Assembly (NCBI RefSeq): GCF_020424085.1
Contig: NZ_CP080203.1
Span: 1,302,001-1,366,000 of the forward strand
From: Mycetocola spongiae
GTDB taxonomy: Bacteria > Actinomycetota > Actinomycetes > Actinomycetales > Microbacteriaceae
Length of the DNA: 64,000 nucleotides
Direction of reading: 5' to 3'
Shown here: piece by piece, positions 56,853 through 64,000 of the stretch
Layout of the letters: every line of letters begins with the position of its first letter
Position numbering within the stretch: position 1 is the stretch's first letter
The notes under the pieces: generated by a model
What the model was told of the DNA's origin: nothing
What the model saw: only the letters and a program-made list of their open reading frames with translations
The model's database searches: none
Program-made: the position numbers and the translations under genes

Positions 56853-58793
56853 ATGACGTCCATGACGAAAAAACACCGTGGCTCGCGGATAGCCATCGGT
56901 GGCCTCCTGGCCGCGGGAATGCTTGCCGGAGGCGCATTCTCCGCCCAGGCCGCCGGGTCCTCCAGCACCTCCGCCGCGGGAACCTCGGGGGTACAGTCCC
57001 CCGATCCGTCCACGCGCCCGGTCGACTCCCGGGCCGCCACGCCATCCACCGAAAACGGCACGCTGCCCGCCGCCTCGCCGCGCGCGGATACCCCGGCTCC
57101 GCCGCTGGTCTCCGACCTCGGCGCGGAAATCATGCTGGAGCAAAACGCCATGCCGGCCGGGGTCCTCATCACGGCCGATGGTGCGCGAGCCTATGTATCC
57201 GGAAGTCAAAGCGCAGGCATTTATGTCGTTAACCTGAAGACCCGCGCAGTCGAGAAGAAGATTCCCGTTCCCGGGACCGGCGCTCGCCATATGGCCATGA
57301 ATGCCGACCGCACGCGCGCGGTAGTCACGCTGGATCAGGATGACACCCATATGCTCGGGGTGGCCGTGCTGAATCTCCAAACCGGCGAGATTATCGATAC
57401 CCAGATCGATCCCACCTCCTCGGCCAGTGACATCATCATGACGGCCGACGGAGCCTCCTATTACCTGCTGCACTCAAACGGACGCATCACCCGCGTGGAC
57501 ACCGCGAGCGGCCAGGTCATGGCCGATATCCGACTCTCCCCCGGTAACCTCACCACCGGAATCCTGACCCCCGACCAGAGCCGCCTGATTACCGGCCGCT
57601 CCACCCATCCCGGCCTGGGAGGAGGAGGCATCTATAGCGTATTTGACGCCCAGACACTCGATACCATTCTGGACACTGACCAGAAAACCACCTGGCTTTA
57701 TGGTGGTTTCGATTTTGATCGGGACCCAAATACGCTCTATCTTGCCAATTCCGGGGTCGCCCTAAAGAAGCTCAACCCCGTCACCGGAGACCCCACCGCC
57801 TCGGTGGGTGTTGGAGGCCGGATGACCGATGTAATTGGTCACGATAAAGAGCAGCGTGCCTTTGGGACCGCAATGGAGTGGAAATTGGTCATGGCCGCGG
57901 ATTTCGCCAAGGGAGTCCGTTCCGAGAGCGTGCGCGACACCGGCGCCGGCGCCACCAAGCTGGAGGAGAACCCGGTCACGGGCGAACTGGTCACCGCCAA
58001 CCGCGGTAGCGATAGCGCCCCGGGTAGTTCAATCACGCTGATCACCAAGCCCTCGGTGAGTGACCCCGCGAACGTGACCATCAGCGCCCTCGGCGAGGAG
58101 ATCACCTTCTCCTCCGCCGTCACCGGCGTCAAGCGTGGCAACGGCGGCGGCGTCATCTGGCAGAGCTCCCCGGACGGGGAAACCTGGACCGATATCGAGG
58201 GCGCAGTGGGCAATGACCTCACCATCACCGTCACCGCCGAAAACTTCAACGACTCCTACCGCCTGCGCTTTAACGACGACTTCTGGGGAATCCGCGGCGA
58301 AAGCGCCCCCGCCAAGGCCCTCGCCGACGGCCCGGTCATCACGCTCGAGGGCGCACTGCCCGACGGCACCGTGGGCACCGCCTATACCCCCACCATTGTG
58401 ACCGCCACCGGACAGCCCGACCTCACCTGGTCGATCGGCTCCGATCAGACACGCGCCGTGGCCGCCCTCCCCGAGGGCCTGGAACTCAACCCGACCACGG
58501 GTGAGATCACCGGAACCCCGACCACCGCGGGCGAATATATCGTCCCGATCACCGTGACCGATGTCTTCGGAACCGCCACCCGCGACTTCCCCCTGACCGT
58601 GGCCGCGGCGGCCGTCCCGCCCACCACCGTCGTCCCGGAAACCCCGGCACCCGAGGTCACCACCCCGGTCACCCCGACCGTGGACGGTAACCTCGCCCGC
58701 ACCGGTGCCGAGCTGACCTGGCCCGCGCTGGCCGGAGCACTCGCACTACTCCTCGCCGGAGCCTATGCGCTCCGCCGCGGACGCACCGCCTAA
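56853..58793 (+). CDS. Wall-anchored beta-propeller surface protein 2 (LAXTG)
   Basis: A 646-residue paralogue of surface protein 1 with the same order: signal peptide (KHRGSRIAIGGLLAAGMLAG), Ser/Ala/Pro-rich stretch, YVTN-like propeller from about residue 95 (GIYVVNLKTRAVEKKIPVPG), Ig-like module (SSPDGETWTDIEGAV), He_PIG module and LARTG at 614-618. Propeller residues differ widely from gene 1, while the region from the Ig-like module to the end is nearly the same, including at the DNA level. An ATG three codons later is a second possible start. It is bounded by terminators on both sides. Confidence 0.87.
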   Translation: MTSMTKKHRGSRIAIGGLLAAGMLAGGAFSAQAAGSSSTSAAGTSGVQSPDPSTRPVDSRAATPSTENGTLPAASPRADTPAPPLVSDLGAEIMLEQNAMPAGVLITADGARAYVSGSQSAGIYVVNLKTRAVEKKIPVPGTGARHMAMNADRTRAVVTLDQDDTHMLGVAVLNLQTGEIIDTQIDPTSSASDIIMTADGASYYLLHSNGRITRVDTASGQVMADIRLSPGNLTTGILTPDQSRLITGRSTHPGLGGGGIYSVFDAQTLDTILDTDQKTTWLYGGFDFDRDPNTLYLANSGVALKKLNPVTGDPTASVGVGGRMTDVIGHDKEQRAFGTAMEWKLVMAADFAKGVRSESVRDTGAGATKLEENPVTGELVTANRGSDSAPGSSITLITKPSVSDPANVTISALGEEITFSSAVTGVKRGNGGGVIWQSSPDGETWTDIEGAVGNDLTITVTAENFNDSYRLRFNDDFWGIRGESAPAKALADGPVITLEGALPDGTVGTAYTPTIVTATGQPDLTWSIGSDQTRAVAALPEGLELNPTTGEITGTPTTAGEYIVPITVTDVFGTATRDFPLTVAAAAVPPTTVVPETPAPEVTTPVTPTVDGNLARTGAELTWPALAGALALLLAGAYALRRGRTA

Positions 58794-58811
58794 CCCGCGG
58801 CCCACCAGCAG

Positions 58812-58844
58812 CCCCCGTCGTGATCCCCGTCACGGCGGGGGTTT
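58812..58844 (+). terminator. Terminator after surface gene 2
   Basis: CCCCCG-T-CGTGA pairs with TCACG-G-CGGGGG around a 6-base loop, followed by a short TTT. Weaker than the terminators of genes 1 and 3. Confidence 0.75.
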
Positions 58845-58898
58845 CCGCGTTATCGCGGGCGCATCACGATGGGTAATTACGCGACGCGAGATGGGCCA

Positions 58899-58993
58899 TT
58901 TTGCGACAGACCTCGTATGCATGACGAACGTAATATTACGTTTGTAGTAGCCCCCCTTCCGGGGGACATGGTTTTGTGGAAGCTCGTAGGGAA
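58899..58993 (+). promoter_or_regulatory. Conserved promoter/leader element of surface gene 3
   Basis: TTTTGCGACAG (58899-58909), 19 bases, CGTAATATTACG inside the perfect 16-bp palindrome AACGTAATATTACGTT (58927-58942), TTGTAGTAG, hairpin CCCCC-CTTCC-GGGGG (58951-58965), 20 bases, GTAGGGAA (58986-58993) and GCCCCG. Spacing between the first two elements is identical to gene 1. The stretch up to the ATG (58994-59090) shows no other signal but a GGGAAA. Confidence 0.68.
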
Positions 58994-59090
58994 GCCCCGC
59001 AAGACCCCGGAGCGAATGCCCACCCCCTCCCACAGACGCGCAAGGCGCGTACCGGGTCGAGGCAACGCACAGATGGGAAATTTCTTCAGC

Positions 59091-61049
59091 ATGACGTCTT
59101 TGACGAAAAATCGCCGCGCCTCCAGGATCACCCTCGGTGGTCTCCTGACGGTCGGCCTGATCGCCGGCGGCACACTCTCTGCCCAGGCCGTGGACGCCGA
59201 AAAATCGGCCGCACGCGGCGCCACCTCACTGAGCAAACCCGTTGAGTCCACCAGCGCGGTACCCAGCGATAGCTTCGGCAATATCGCCGAAACCCCCGCA
59301 ACCCGCGAGGGCACGCCGCTGCCCCCGCTGGTCTCCGAGCTGACCACCGAGATTTTCCTCGGCGAGAACGTCATGCCGCACCGCCTCGCGGTTTCTCCCG
59401 ACGGAACCACCGCCTATGTCACCTCGCTGGATAGCAATACTTTTTTCATCGTGGATCTCACGACCCGCACGCTGAAAAAAACCATCGAGCTGCCGGGCAT
59501 CACCTCCAGTGAGATCAGCATCAGTGCCGATGGCACCCGCGCGGTTGTGGTCGTGGGGAAGAACCTGGTGGATGCCCTCGGCGTGATTGTCCTCGACCTC
59601 ACCACCGAGACGATCATCGAATTGCAGACGCCGTTTGAGGGCACAGCAAATGACATCGTGCTCACCGCCGATGGCTCCTCGTATTATCTGGTGGAGATGG
59701 CCGGGGGTGCCACCCGGGTCGAGACCGCCACGGGCAAGGTCCTCGCCTCGCAGCGGGTTCCAACCAATAACGCTTCCTCTGGAATCCTCACCCCGGACGA
59801 GAGCCGCTTCATCATGGGGCGTTCGGGTCAGGGCTCGGAGGGCGCCGTTTATACGATCTTCGACGCGGAAACCCTCGAGATCATCCTCGACGCACCCCAG
59901 CCCACCCGCTATGGCTTTGCCGGGTTTGGTTTTGATCGGGACCCCAATACCCTCTATAGCGCCGGTGGATCCGCGTATGTGGGTATCCTCGACCCCGCAA
60001 CCGGCATCGCGCAGCAGCGCATGGAGGTCGGCAGCATCATGGTGGATGCGGTGGGCGATGACTCGCTGAACCGCGCCTATTCCGTCTCGCTGTACTGGGA
60101 CATGATCATGGCCGCCGACTTTAACACCGGCAAGCGCTCCGAGAGTGTGCGGGAGAACCCGCACGGTGGCTCGGCCCTGGTCCGCAACCCCGTGACCAAG
60201 GAGCTCATCTCCGCCGACCGCGGCTTCTGGCATATCCCCGGCAGCACGATCACCGTGGTCAACCGTCCCTCGGTGAGCGACCCCGCGGATGTGACCATCG
60301 GCGCCCTCGGCGAGGAGGTCACCTTCTCCTCCATCGTGACCGGCGTCAAGCGCGGCCACGGCGGCGGCGTCATCTGGCAGAGCTCGCCCGATGGGGAAAC
60401 CTGGACCGATATCGAGGGCGCGGTGGGCAATGACCTCACCGTCACCGTCACCGCCGAGAACCTGAACGACTCCTATCGCCTGCGCTTTAACGACGATTTC
60501 TGGGGAATCCGCGGCGAAAGCGCGCCCGCCAAGGCCCTCGCCGATGGCCCGGTCATCACGCTCGAGGACACCCGGCTGCCCGCCGGTGTGCAGGGCGAGG
60601 CCTATGGCCCCGTGAGTATCACCGCGAGCGGACAGTCCGACCTCTCCTGGTCGATCGGCGGCGCCGAGCGCGCACTCGCCGGGCTGCCCGCGGGCCTCGA
60701 GCTGGATCCCGCCACGGGTGTGCTCAGCGGCACCCCGACCGCCGCGGGAGATTATGCCGTGACCATCACCGTGACCGATTCCCTCGGCAGCGCGAGCCGG
60801 GCATTTGACCTGAGCATCGCCGCGTCCACCGCCCCGGTTGAGCCCGAGGTTCCGGGAACCCCGGCCCCCGGTGCCACCACGCCCGGCGGCACCGTCACCG
60901 GCGGCGGCACCACCGCGGGTGGCACCGGAACCAGCACCGCGGGTGATACCCTCGCCCGCACCGGCGCCGAGCTGACCTGGCCGGCCCTGGCCGGCGGCCT
61001 CGGCCTGCTGCTCGCCGGAGCCTATGCGCTCCGCCGCCGGAACGCATAA
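59091..61049 (+). CDS. Wall-anchored beta-propeller surface protein 3 (LAXTG)
   Basis: A 652-residue third paralogue. Start ATG 59091 is chosen because its first codons (MTSLTKNRR) match those of genes 1 and 2; the longer frame from 58869 runs through the conserved regulatory element. Order: signal peptide (ITLGGLLTVGLIAGGTLSAQ), propeller (FFIVDLTTRTLKKTIELPG), Ig-like module (SSPDGETWTDIEGAV), a He_PIG module more diverged than in the others (GLELDPATGVLSGTPTAAGD), a longer Gly/Thr-rich spacer and LARTG at 621-625 with a short RRRNA tail. Like the others it is predicted to be covalently linked to the wall by a class E sortase not encoded in the window. Confidence 0.87.
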   Translation: MTSLTKNRRASRITLGGLLTVGLIAGGTLSAQAVDAEKSAARGATSLSKPVESTSAVPSDSFGNIAETPATREGTPLPPLVSELTTEIFLGENVMPHRLAVSPDGTTAYVTSLDSNTFFIVDLTTRTLKKTIELPGITSSEISISADGTRAVVVVGKNLVDALGVIVLDLTTETIIELQTPFEGTANDIVLTADGSSYYLVEMAGGATRVETATGKVLASQRVPTNNASSGILTPDESRFIMGRSGQGSEGAVYTIFDAETLEIILDAPQPTRYGFAGFGFDRDPNTLYSAGGSAYVGILDPATGIAQQRMEVGSIMVDAVGDDSLNRAYSVSLYWDMIMAADFNTGKRSESVRENPHGGSALVRNPVTKELISADRGFWHIPGSTITVVNRPSVSDPADVTIGALGEEVTFSSIVTGVKRGHGGGVIWQSSPDGETWTDIEGAVGNDLTVTVTAENLNDSYRLRFNDDFWGIRGESAPAKALADGPVITLEDTRLPAGVQGEAYGPVSITASGQSDLSWSIGGAERALAGLPAGLELDPATGVLSGTPTAAGDYAVTITVTDSLGSASRAFDLSIAASTAPVEPEVPGTPAPGATTPGGTVTGGGTTAGGTGTSTAGDTLARTGAELTWPALAGGLGLLLAGAYALRRRNA

Positions 61050-61060
61050 CACACTCAGAG

Positions 61061-61104
61061 AAAAAGGGCCTGTCCCCGACCACGGTCGGGGACAGGCCCT
61101 TTTT
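61061..61104. terminator. Bidirectional terminator between surface gene 3 and amidase
   Basis: A perfect 20-bp stem (61061-61080 with 61085-61104), CACG loop, beginning AAAAA and ending TTTTT, between convergent genes. Confidence 0.96.
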
Positions 61105-61113
61105 AGATGATGC

Positions 61114-62610
61114 CTAGGCGAAACCGGGCGGCGTGCGCTCCTGCCAGCGGATCCGATCCTCCAGCTGGGCACCCACCCGCAACAGCGTGGGCTCATCGCC
61201 GGGTCGCCCGATCAGCTGAATCGCCGAGGGCAGGCCCTGCTCGTCCACCGAGACCGGGAGCGAGACCGCGGGAAGCCCCGCCACATTCACAAATGAGGTC
61301 CACGGGGAATAGAGCACCTGCTGCCGGAAGCTCTCATCGGGATCCTCCAGATCATAAAAGCCCACGGGCCGCGGGCTCTGCCCCAGCGCGGGGGTGAGCA
61401 CCGCGTCATAGCCCGAGAACTGCTCAATCACATCGCGCTCAAAACGCGCAAAGAAGCCCAGGGCCCCCATCAGATCCAGCGCCGGCACATGCCGCCCCCG
61501 CTCGCGCAGCGCGGCGGTCACCGGTTCCAGGAGAGCCTCGCCGCCGGACCCCAGCGGCACGGCCGCGGGGAACATGCGCCAGAGCACGCGGAACGCCGCG
61601 GAATAACCCTCGCTGCGCAGCAGCGGAATCTCCTCTAGGACGTGACCCAGCGCGCGCAGATGCTCGATGCCCTCGGCAAAGGATCGCTCCCCCGCGGCAT
61701 CCAGGCCGATCTCATAATCATCGGCCCACGGGCTATCGCGCAGCACCGCAATCCGGAACCGGCCCTGCGGGTTATCCGCTGCATGCAGCAGCGCACCCGG
61801 GGCGAGCTCGGGCGCGCGCAGCGCATAGCGGGCGGGATCGGGGGTGCCAATCATGCCCTCCAGCAGCAGGGCGGCATCCCCCACGGTGCGCGCGAGCGGC
61901 CCGGCCACCGCGAGGCCACCCACGCTGCCGATCGCGGAGCCCCCGGGGACCCGGCCGCGCGAGGGCTTCACACCCACCAGGCCGGTGGCCGCGGCGGGAA
62001 TGCGGATCGAGCCGCCGCCGTCCGAGCCCGGCGCAAAGGGCAGCAGCCGCGCGGCCACCGCGGCGGCCGCACCGCCGCTGGATCCGCCCGCGTGTAGCGC
62101 GGTGTTATAGGGATTGCGGGTGGGGCCGGCCACCAGGTTTTCGGTGAACCCATGCTGGCCAAACTCGGGTGTATTGGTCTTGCCGAGGCTCACCGCACCC
62201 GCGGCATCCAGCGTCTGGACCAGCTCCTCGCTCCGGGTCGAGACGTGCCCCGCGAAGGCGCGCGAGCCAAAGGTGGTGGGCAGGCCGGCGCGCTCGGTCA
62301 GGTCCTTATCGGCCAGCGGCAGGCCCCAGAGGATCTGCTCGGGCTCGGCCCCCGGGGATTCGATCCGGAAGGAATTGGGGGCCACCCGGGTGAAGGACCC
62401 GGTGGGGGCGGCATGCGGGTGTCCCGCGGCCTCCAGCGCGGCGGCACGCGCGCGCGCACCCTCGGCATCCTGCGCGATAAACGCGCCCAGGTCGTGGTTA
62501 TATTTTTCGATCCGGGACAGATAGTGCTCCACCAGCTCGCCGGGCCTCAGGGCCCCGGTGCGCAGGAGGAAGCTCTGTTCGCGGGCGGTGAGTTCGTGCA
62601 GTTCTGCCAT
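61114..62610 (-). CDS. Amidase signature family hydrolase
   Basis: A 498-residue amidase with the Ser-Ser-Lys triad: Lys in WGLPLADKDLTERAG, the cis-Ser in PFAPGSDGGGSIRIPAAAT and the nucleophilic Ser region there, with the Gly/Ser-rich signature HAGGSSGGAAAAVAARLLPF before it. C-terminal stretches (DAVLTPALGQSPRPVGFYD, VAGLPAVSLPV) are usual. It acts on an amide of unknown nature; GatA is unlikely because no gatC or gatB genes are adjacent and the sequence is closer to free-standing amidases. It is coupled loosely with the GNAT gene upstream, 9 bases apart. Confidence 0.9.
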   Translation of the reverse strand: MAELHELTAREQSFLLRTGALRPGELVEHYLSRIEKYNHDLGAFIAQDAEGARARAAALEAAGHPHAAPTGSFTRVAPNSFRIESPGAEPEQILWGLPLADKDLTERAGLPTTFGSRAFAGHVSTRSEELVQTLDAAGAVSLGKTNTPEFGQHGFTENLVAGPTRNPYNTALHAGGSSGGAAAAVAARLLPFAPGSDGGGSIRIPAAATGLVGVKPSRGRVPGGSAIGSVGGLAVAGPLARTVGDAALLLEGMIGTPDPARYALRAPELAPGALLHAADNPQGRFRIAVLRDSPWADDYEIGLDAAGERSFAEGIEHLRALGHVLEEIPLLRSEGYSAAFRVLWRMFPAAVPLGSGGEALLEPVTAALRERGRHVPALDLMGALGFFARFERDVIEQFSGYDAVLTPALGQSPRPVGFYDLEDPDESFRQQVLYSPWTSFVNVAGLPAVSLPVSVDEQGLPSAIQLIGRPGDEPTLLRVGAQLEDRIRWQERTPPGFA

Positions 62611-62619
62611 TGGTCCAGA

Positions 62620-63132
62620 CTAGTGCTCTTCGGATTCGGCGAGGTCCTTTTGCAGGAAGCGCACACCGAGCCAACGGTCAAATTTTTTGCCCACCCGTTC
62701 CAGCGAACCGGTCTCGATAAAGCCAAATCGGCGGTGCAGCGCGAGGGAGGCCTCGGTGCCCTCGGAGGTGATCACGGCGATCATCTGCCGCAGCCCGGCA
62801 TCCCGGCTGGCGGTCAGTAGCGCGTCCAGCAGCGCGGTACCCAGGCCGCGCCCGGCGGCCTCCGGGGCCAGATAGATGGAGTTTTCGACGGTATAGCGGA
62901 ACGCCGATTTATCGCTCCACGGGGTCACCAGCGCATAGCCCAGCAGCGCCGAACCCTCGACCGCCACAAGAAATGGCAGGCCCGCCCGATCTGCATCGGC
63001 GATCTTGCCCGCCCAGGTCTCGGGATCGCGCGGAACCTCGTCGAAGGTGGCGGTGGAGGAGGCCACATAGCCGTTATAGATTTCGGCGAGGGCCGGGGCA
63101 TCGGAGGCGCGGGCGGCGCGGATTTCGATCAT
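62620..63132 (-). CDS. GNAT-family N-acetyltransferase, phosphinothricin-acetyltransferase-like
   Basis: A 170-residue GNAT enzyme. It starts IEIRAARASDAPALAEIYNG followed by STATFDEVP, the typical opening of the Pat/YwnH group, and has the acetyl-CoA motif APEAAGRGLGTALLDALL and the closing HRRFGFIETGSLERVGKKF. Such enzymes acetylate phosphinothricin, methionine sulfoximine or related amino-acid analogues. The substrate is inference from family. It lies before the amidase gene on the same strand. Confidence 0.86.
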   Translation of the reverse strand: MIEIRAARASDAPALAEIYNGYVASSTATFDEVPRDPETWAGKIADADRAGLPFLVAVEGSALLGYALVTPWSDKSAFRYTVENSIYLAPEAAGRGLGTALLDALLTASRDAGLRQMIAVITSEGTEASLALHRRFGFIETGSLERVGKKFDRWLGVRFLQKDLAESEEH

Positions 63133-63163
63133 TCAGTCAGAATACGCGATCCGATCCGCCCGG

Positions 63164-63877
63164 CTAAAACAGGGTCGCTGACTGCGTCGCGGGCAGCGCC
63201 CAGTCCACGGGTTCGGCACCGGCGGCGATCAGCGCCGCATTGGCCGCGGAAAACGGCCGCGACCCAAAAAATCCGCGCGAGGCCGAGAGCGGGCTCGGAT
63301 GCACTCCCTCGATGACCGCCCCCGCGGGCGCGAGCCGCGGCGCGAGTGTGCGGGCATCCCGGCCCCAGAGGATCGATACCAGCGGGGCGTCCCGCGCGGC
63401 CAGCACGTCGATAGCGCGATCGGTGATGCGCTCCCAGCCGTGGCCACGATGGGAGCCGGCCTCGCCCGGGCCCACCGTGAGCACGCGGTTCAGGAGCATC
63501 ACGCCGCGCTCCGCCCAGGGCCCCAGATCGGCGGTATCCGGGGCGGGGAGCCCCAGATCGCTGCCGAGCTCCCGATAGATATTGGCCACGCTGCGCGGCA
63601 GCGGCCGCACCGTGGGTTCGGCCGCAAACGCCAGCCCCACGGCATGACCGGGCGTGGGATAGGGGTCCTGGCCCACGATCAGCACCCGGGTGGAGGACAC
63701 GGGTCGCCGAAATACGCGCAGCACGCGCTCGGGCCCCGGCAAAAACTCGGGAACCCCCGCGAGGAACTCACTCACCTCGGTAAAGGCCTCGGCCGCCGGC
63801 GCAAATTCCGCCGCCCACTCGGGGTGCAAAAAACCCCGCTCGGTCAGCTCCCCGAGCGTGCCCGGGAAAAAACTCAT
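63164..63877 (-). CDS. ung: Uracil-DNA glycosylase
   Basis: A 237-residue family 1 UDG that removes uracil from DNA. The catalytic water-activating loop is [18 protein letters not shown], and the Leu-intercalation loop is [20 protein letters not shown]. Start ATG 63877 ([11 protein letters not shown]) overlaps the stop of the gene to its right in ATGA; the frame 17 codons longer is an Arg-rich artefact. Full length for the family. Confidence 0.95.
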   Translation of the reverse strand: MSFFPGTLGELTERGFLHPEWAAEFAPAAEAFTEVSEFLAGVPEFLPGPERVLRVFRRPVSSTRVLIVGQDPYPTPGHAVGLAFAAEPTVRPLPRSVANIYRELGSDLGLPAPDTADLGPWAERGVMLLNRVLTVGPGEAGSHRGHGWERITDRAIDVLAARDAPLVSILWGRDARTLAPRLAPAGAVIEGVHPSPLSASRGFFGSRPFSAANAALIAAGAEPVDWALPATQSATLF

Positions 63878-64000
63878 GCGCCGCGGGTGGACACGCTTAC
63901 GCCGTATTCGGAGGCGATGGCCTGCCACAGGCTACCCGAGCCCACAACCTCAAGCTTGCCATCGGCGATGACCAGCGCGGTATCGTGATCGATGCCCACG
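63874..64000 (-). CDS. C-terminal end of a probable peptidase S51/cyanophycinase-like protein (partial)
   Basis: The last 41 codons of a gene that enters from the right edge: [20 protein letters not shown], then [21 protein letters not shown]-stop. The G-I-D-x-x-T-A-L-V followed by a V-x-G-x-G stretch resembles the C-terminal end of S51 peptidases such as cyanophycinase or peptidase E. The fragment is too short for certainty. Its stop overlaps the ung start as ATGA. Confidence 0.45.
   Translation of the reverse strand, partial: VGIDHDTALVIADGKLEVVGSGSLWQAIASEYGVSVSTRGA

Noticed and set aside
59226-61196. A 656-codon minus-strand frame opposite surface gene 3
   Set aside because: It runs through the terminator at 61061-61104 and mirrors the codon bias of the real gene; no motif or ribosome-binding site.

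Overview
The window is chromosomal DNA of a high-GC actinobacterium, most likely a member of the Microbacteriaceae. The support is gene order and gene type: an scpA-parA-xerD-NUDIX-pyrG-recN-nadK-tlyA series, a CarD-type RNA polymerase regulator, an rRNA operon without spacer tRNAs, many 4-base ATGA and TAGTG gene overlaps, an HTH-MurA fusion, and LAXTG-type (class E sortase) wall anchors. I cannot assign a genus from the sequence alone.

Layout. 1-15.6 kb, mostly minus strand: chromosome segregation and housekeeping (scpA fragment, parA, xerD, NUDIX hydrolase, pyrG, recN, nadK, tlyA, a HAD phosphatase) plus two low-complexity repeat proteins and a zinc alcohol dehydrogenase. 15.7-21.5 kb: complete rRNA operon on the minus strand (16S-23S-5S) with a recognisable promoter and terminator. 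21.7-29 kb: mgtE, then an M20 dipeptidase/YfcC carrier/AraC regulator set, an SLC13-type carrier and a LacI regulator. 30.2-35.2 kb: a LacI-controlled sugar ABC importer operon ending in ThuA-like and Gfo/Idh/MocA-like genes, resembling the trehalose-type thu system of rhizobia but without its own ATPase gene. 35.3-42 kb: tyrS, carD, a TetR regulator, a sodium:solute symporter with a 43-residue partner, a GNAT enzyme and a DUF2599 protein. 42.1-51.4 kb: complete arginine operon argCJBDF-(membrane acyltransferase-like)-GH on the minus strand. 51.5-54.1 kb: a membrane protein and the HTH-MurA fusion. 54.4-61.1 kb: three tandem paralogous surface proteins. 61.1-64 kb: amidase, GNAT, ung and the end of another gene.

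Two things stand out. First, upstream of argC there is an unlisted 29-codon minus-strand frame with eight arginines, ending in Arg-Arg-stop, whose ATG lies 7 bases after a -10 element. It looks like a leaderless arginine leader peptide controlling the arg operon by attenuation, and no argR lies in the cluster, where actinobacteria usually keep it between argF and argG. Second, the three surface-protein genes each carry a similar 5' leader: a C-rich/G-rich hairpin, 19-20 bases, then GTAGGGAA followed by C-rich sequence. Two of them also share an upstream TTTTGCGACAG box and a CGTRATATTACG palindrome at identical spacing. This looks like a cis-acting regulatory element I cannot match to a known class. 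The three proteins share nearly identical stalk and anchor regions but diverged N-terminal propellers.

Start codons were re-chosen where a Shine-Dalgarno sequence, an overlap or conservation argues for a shorter frame; all functional names rest on motif recognition by eye, without database searches.
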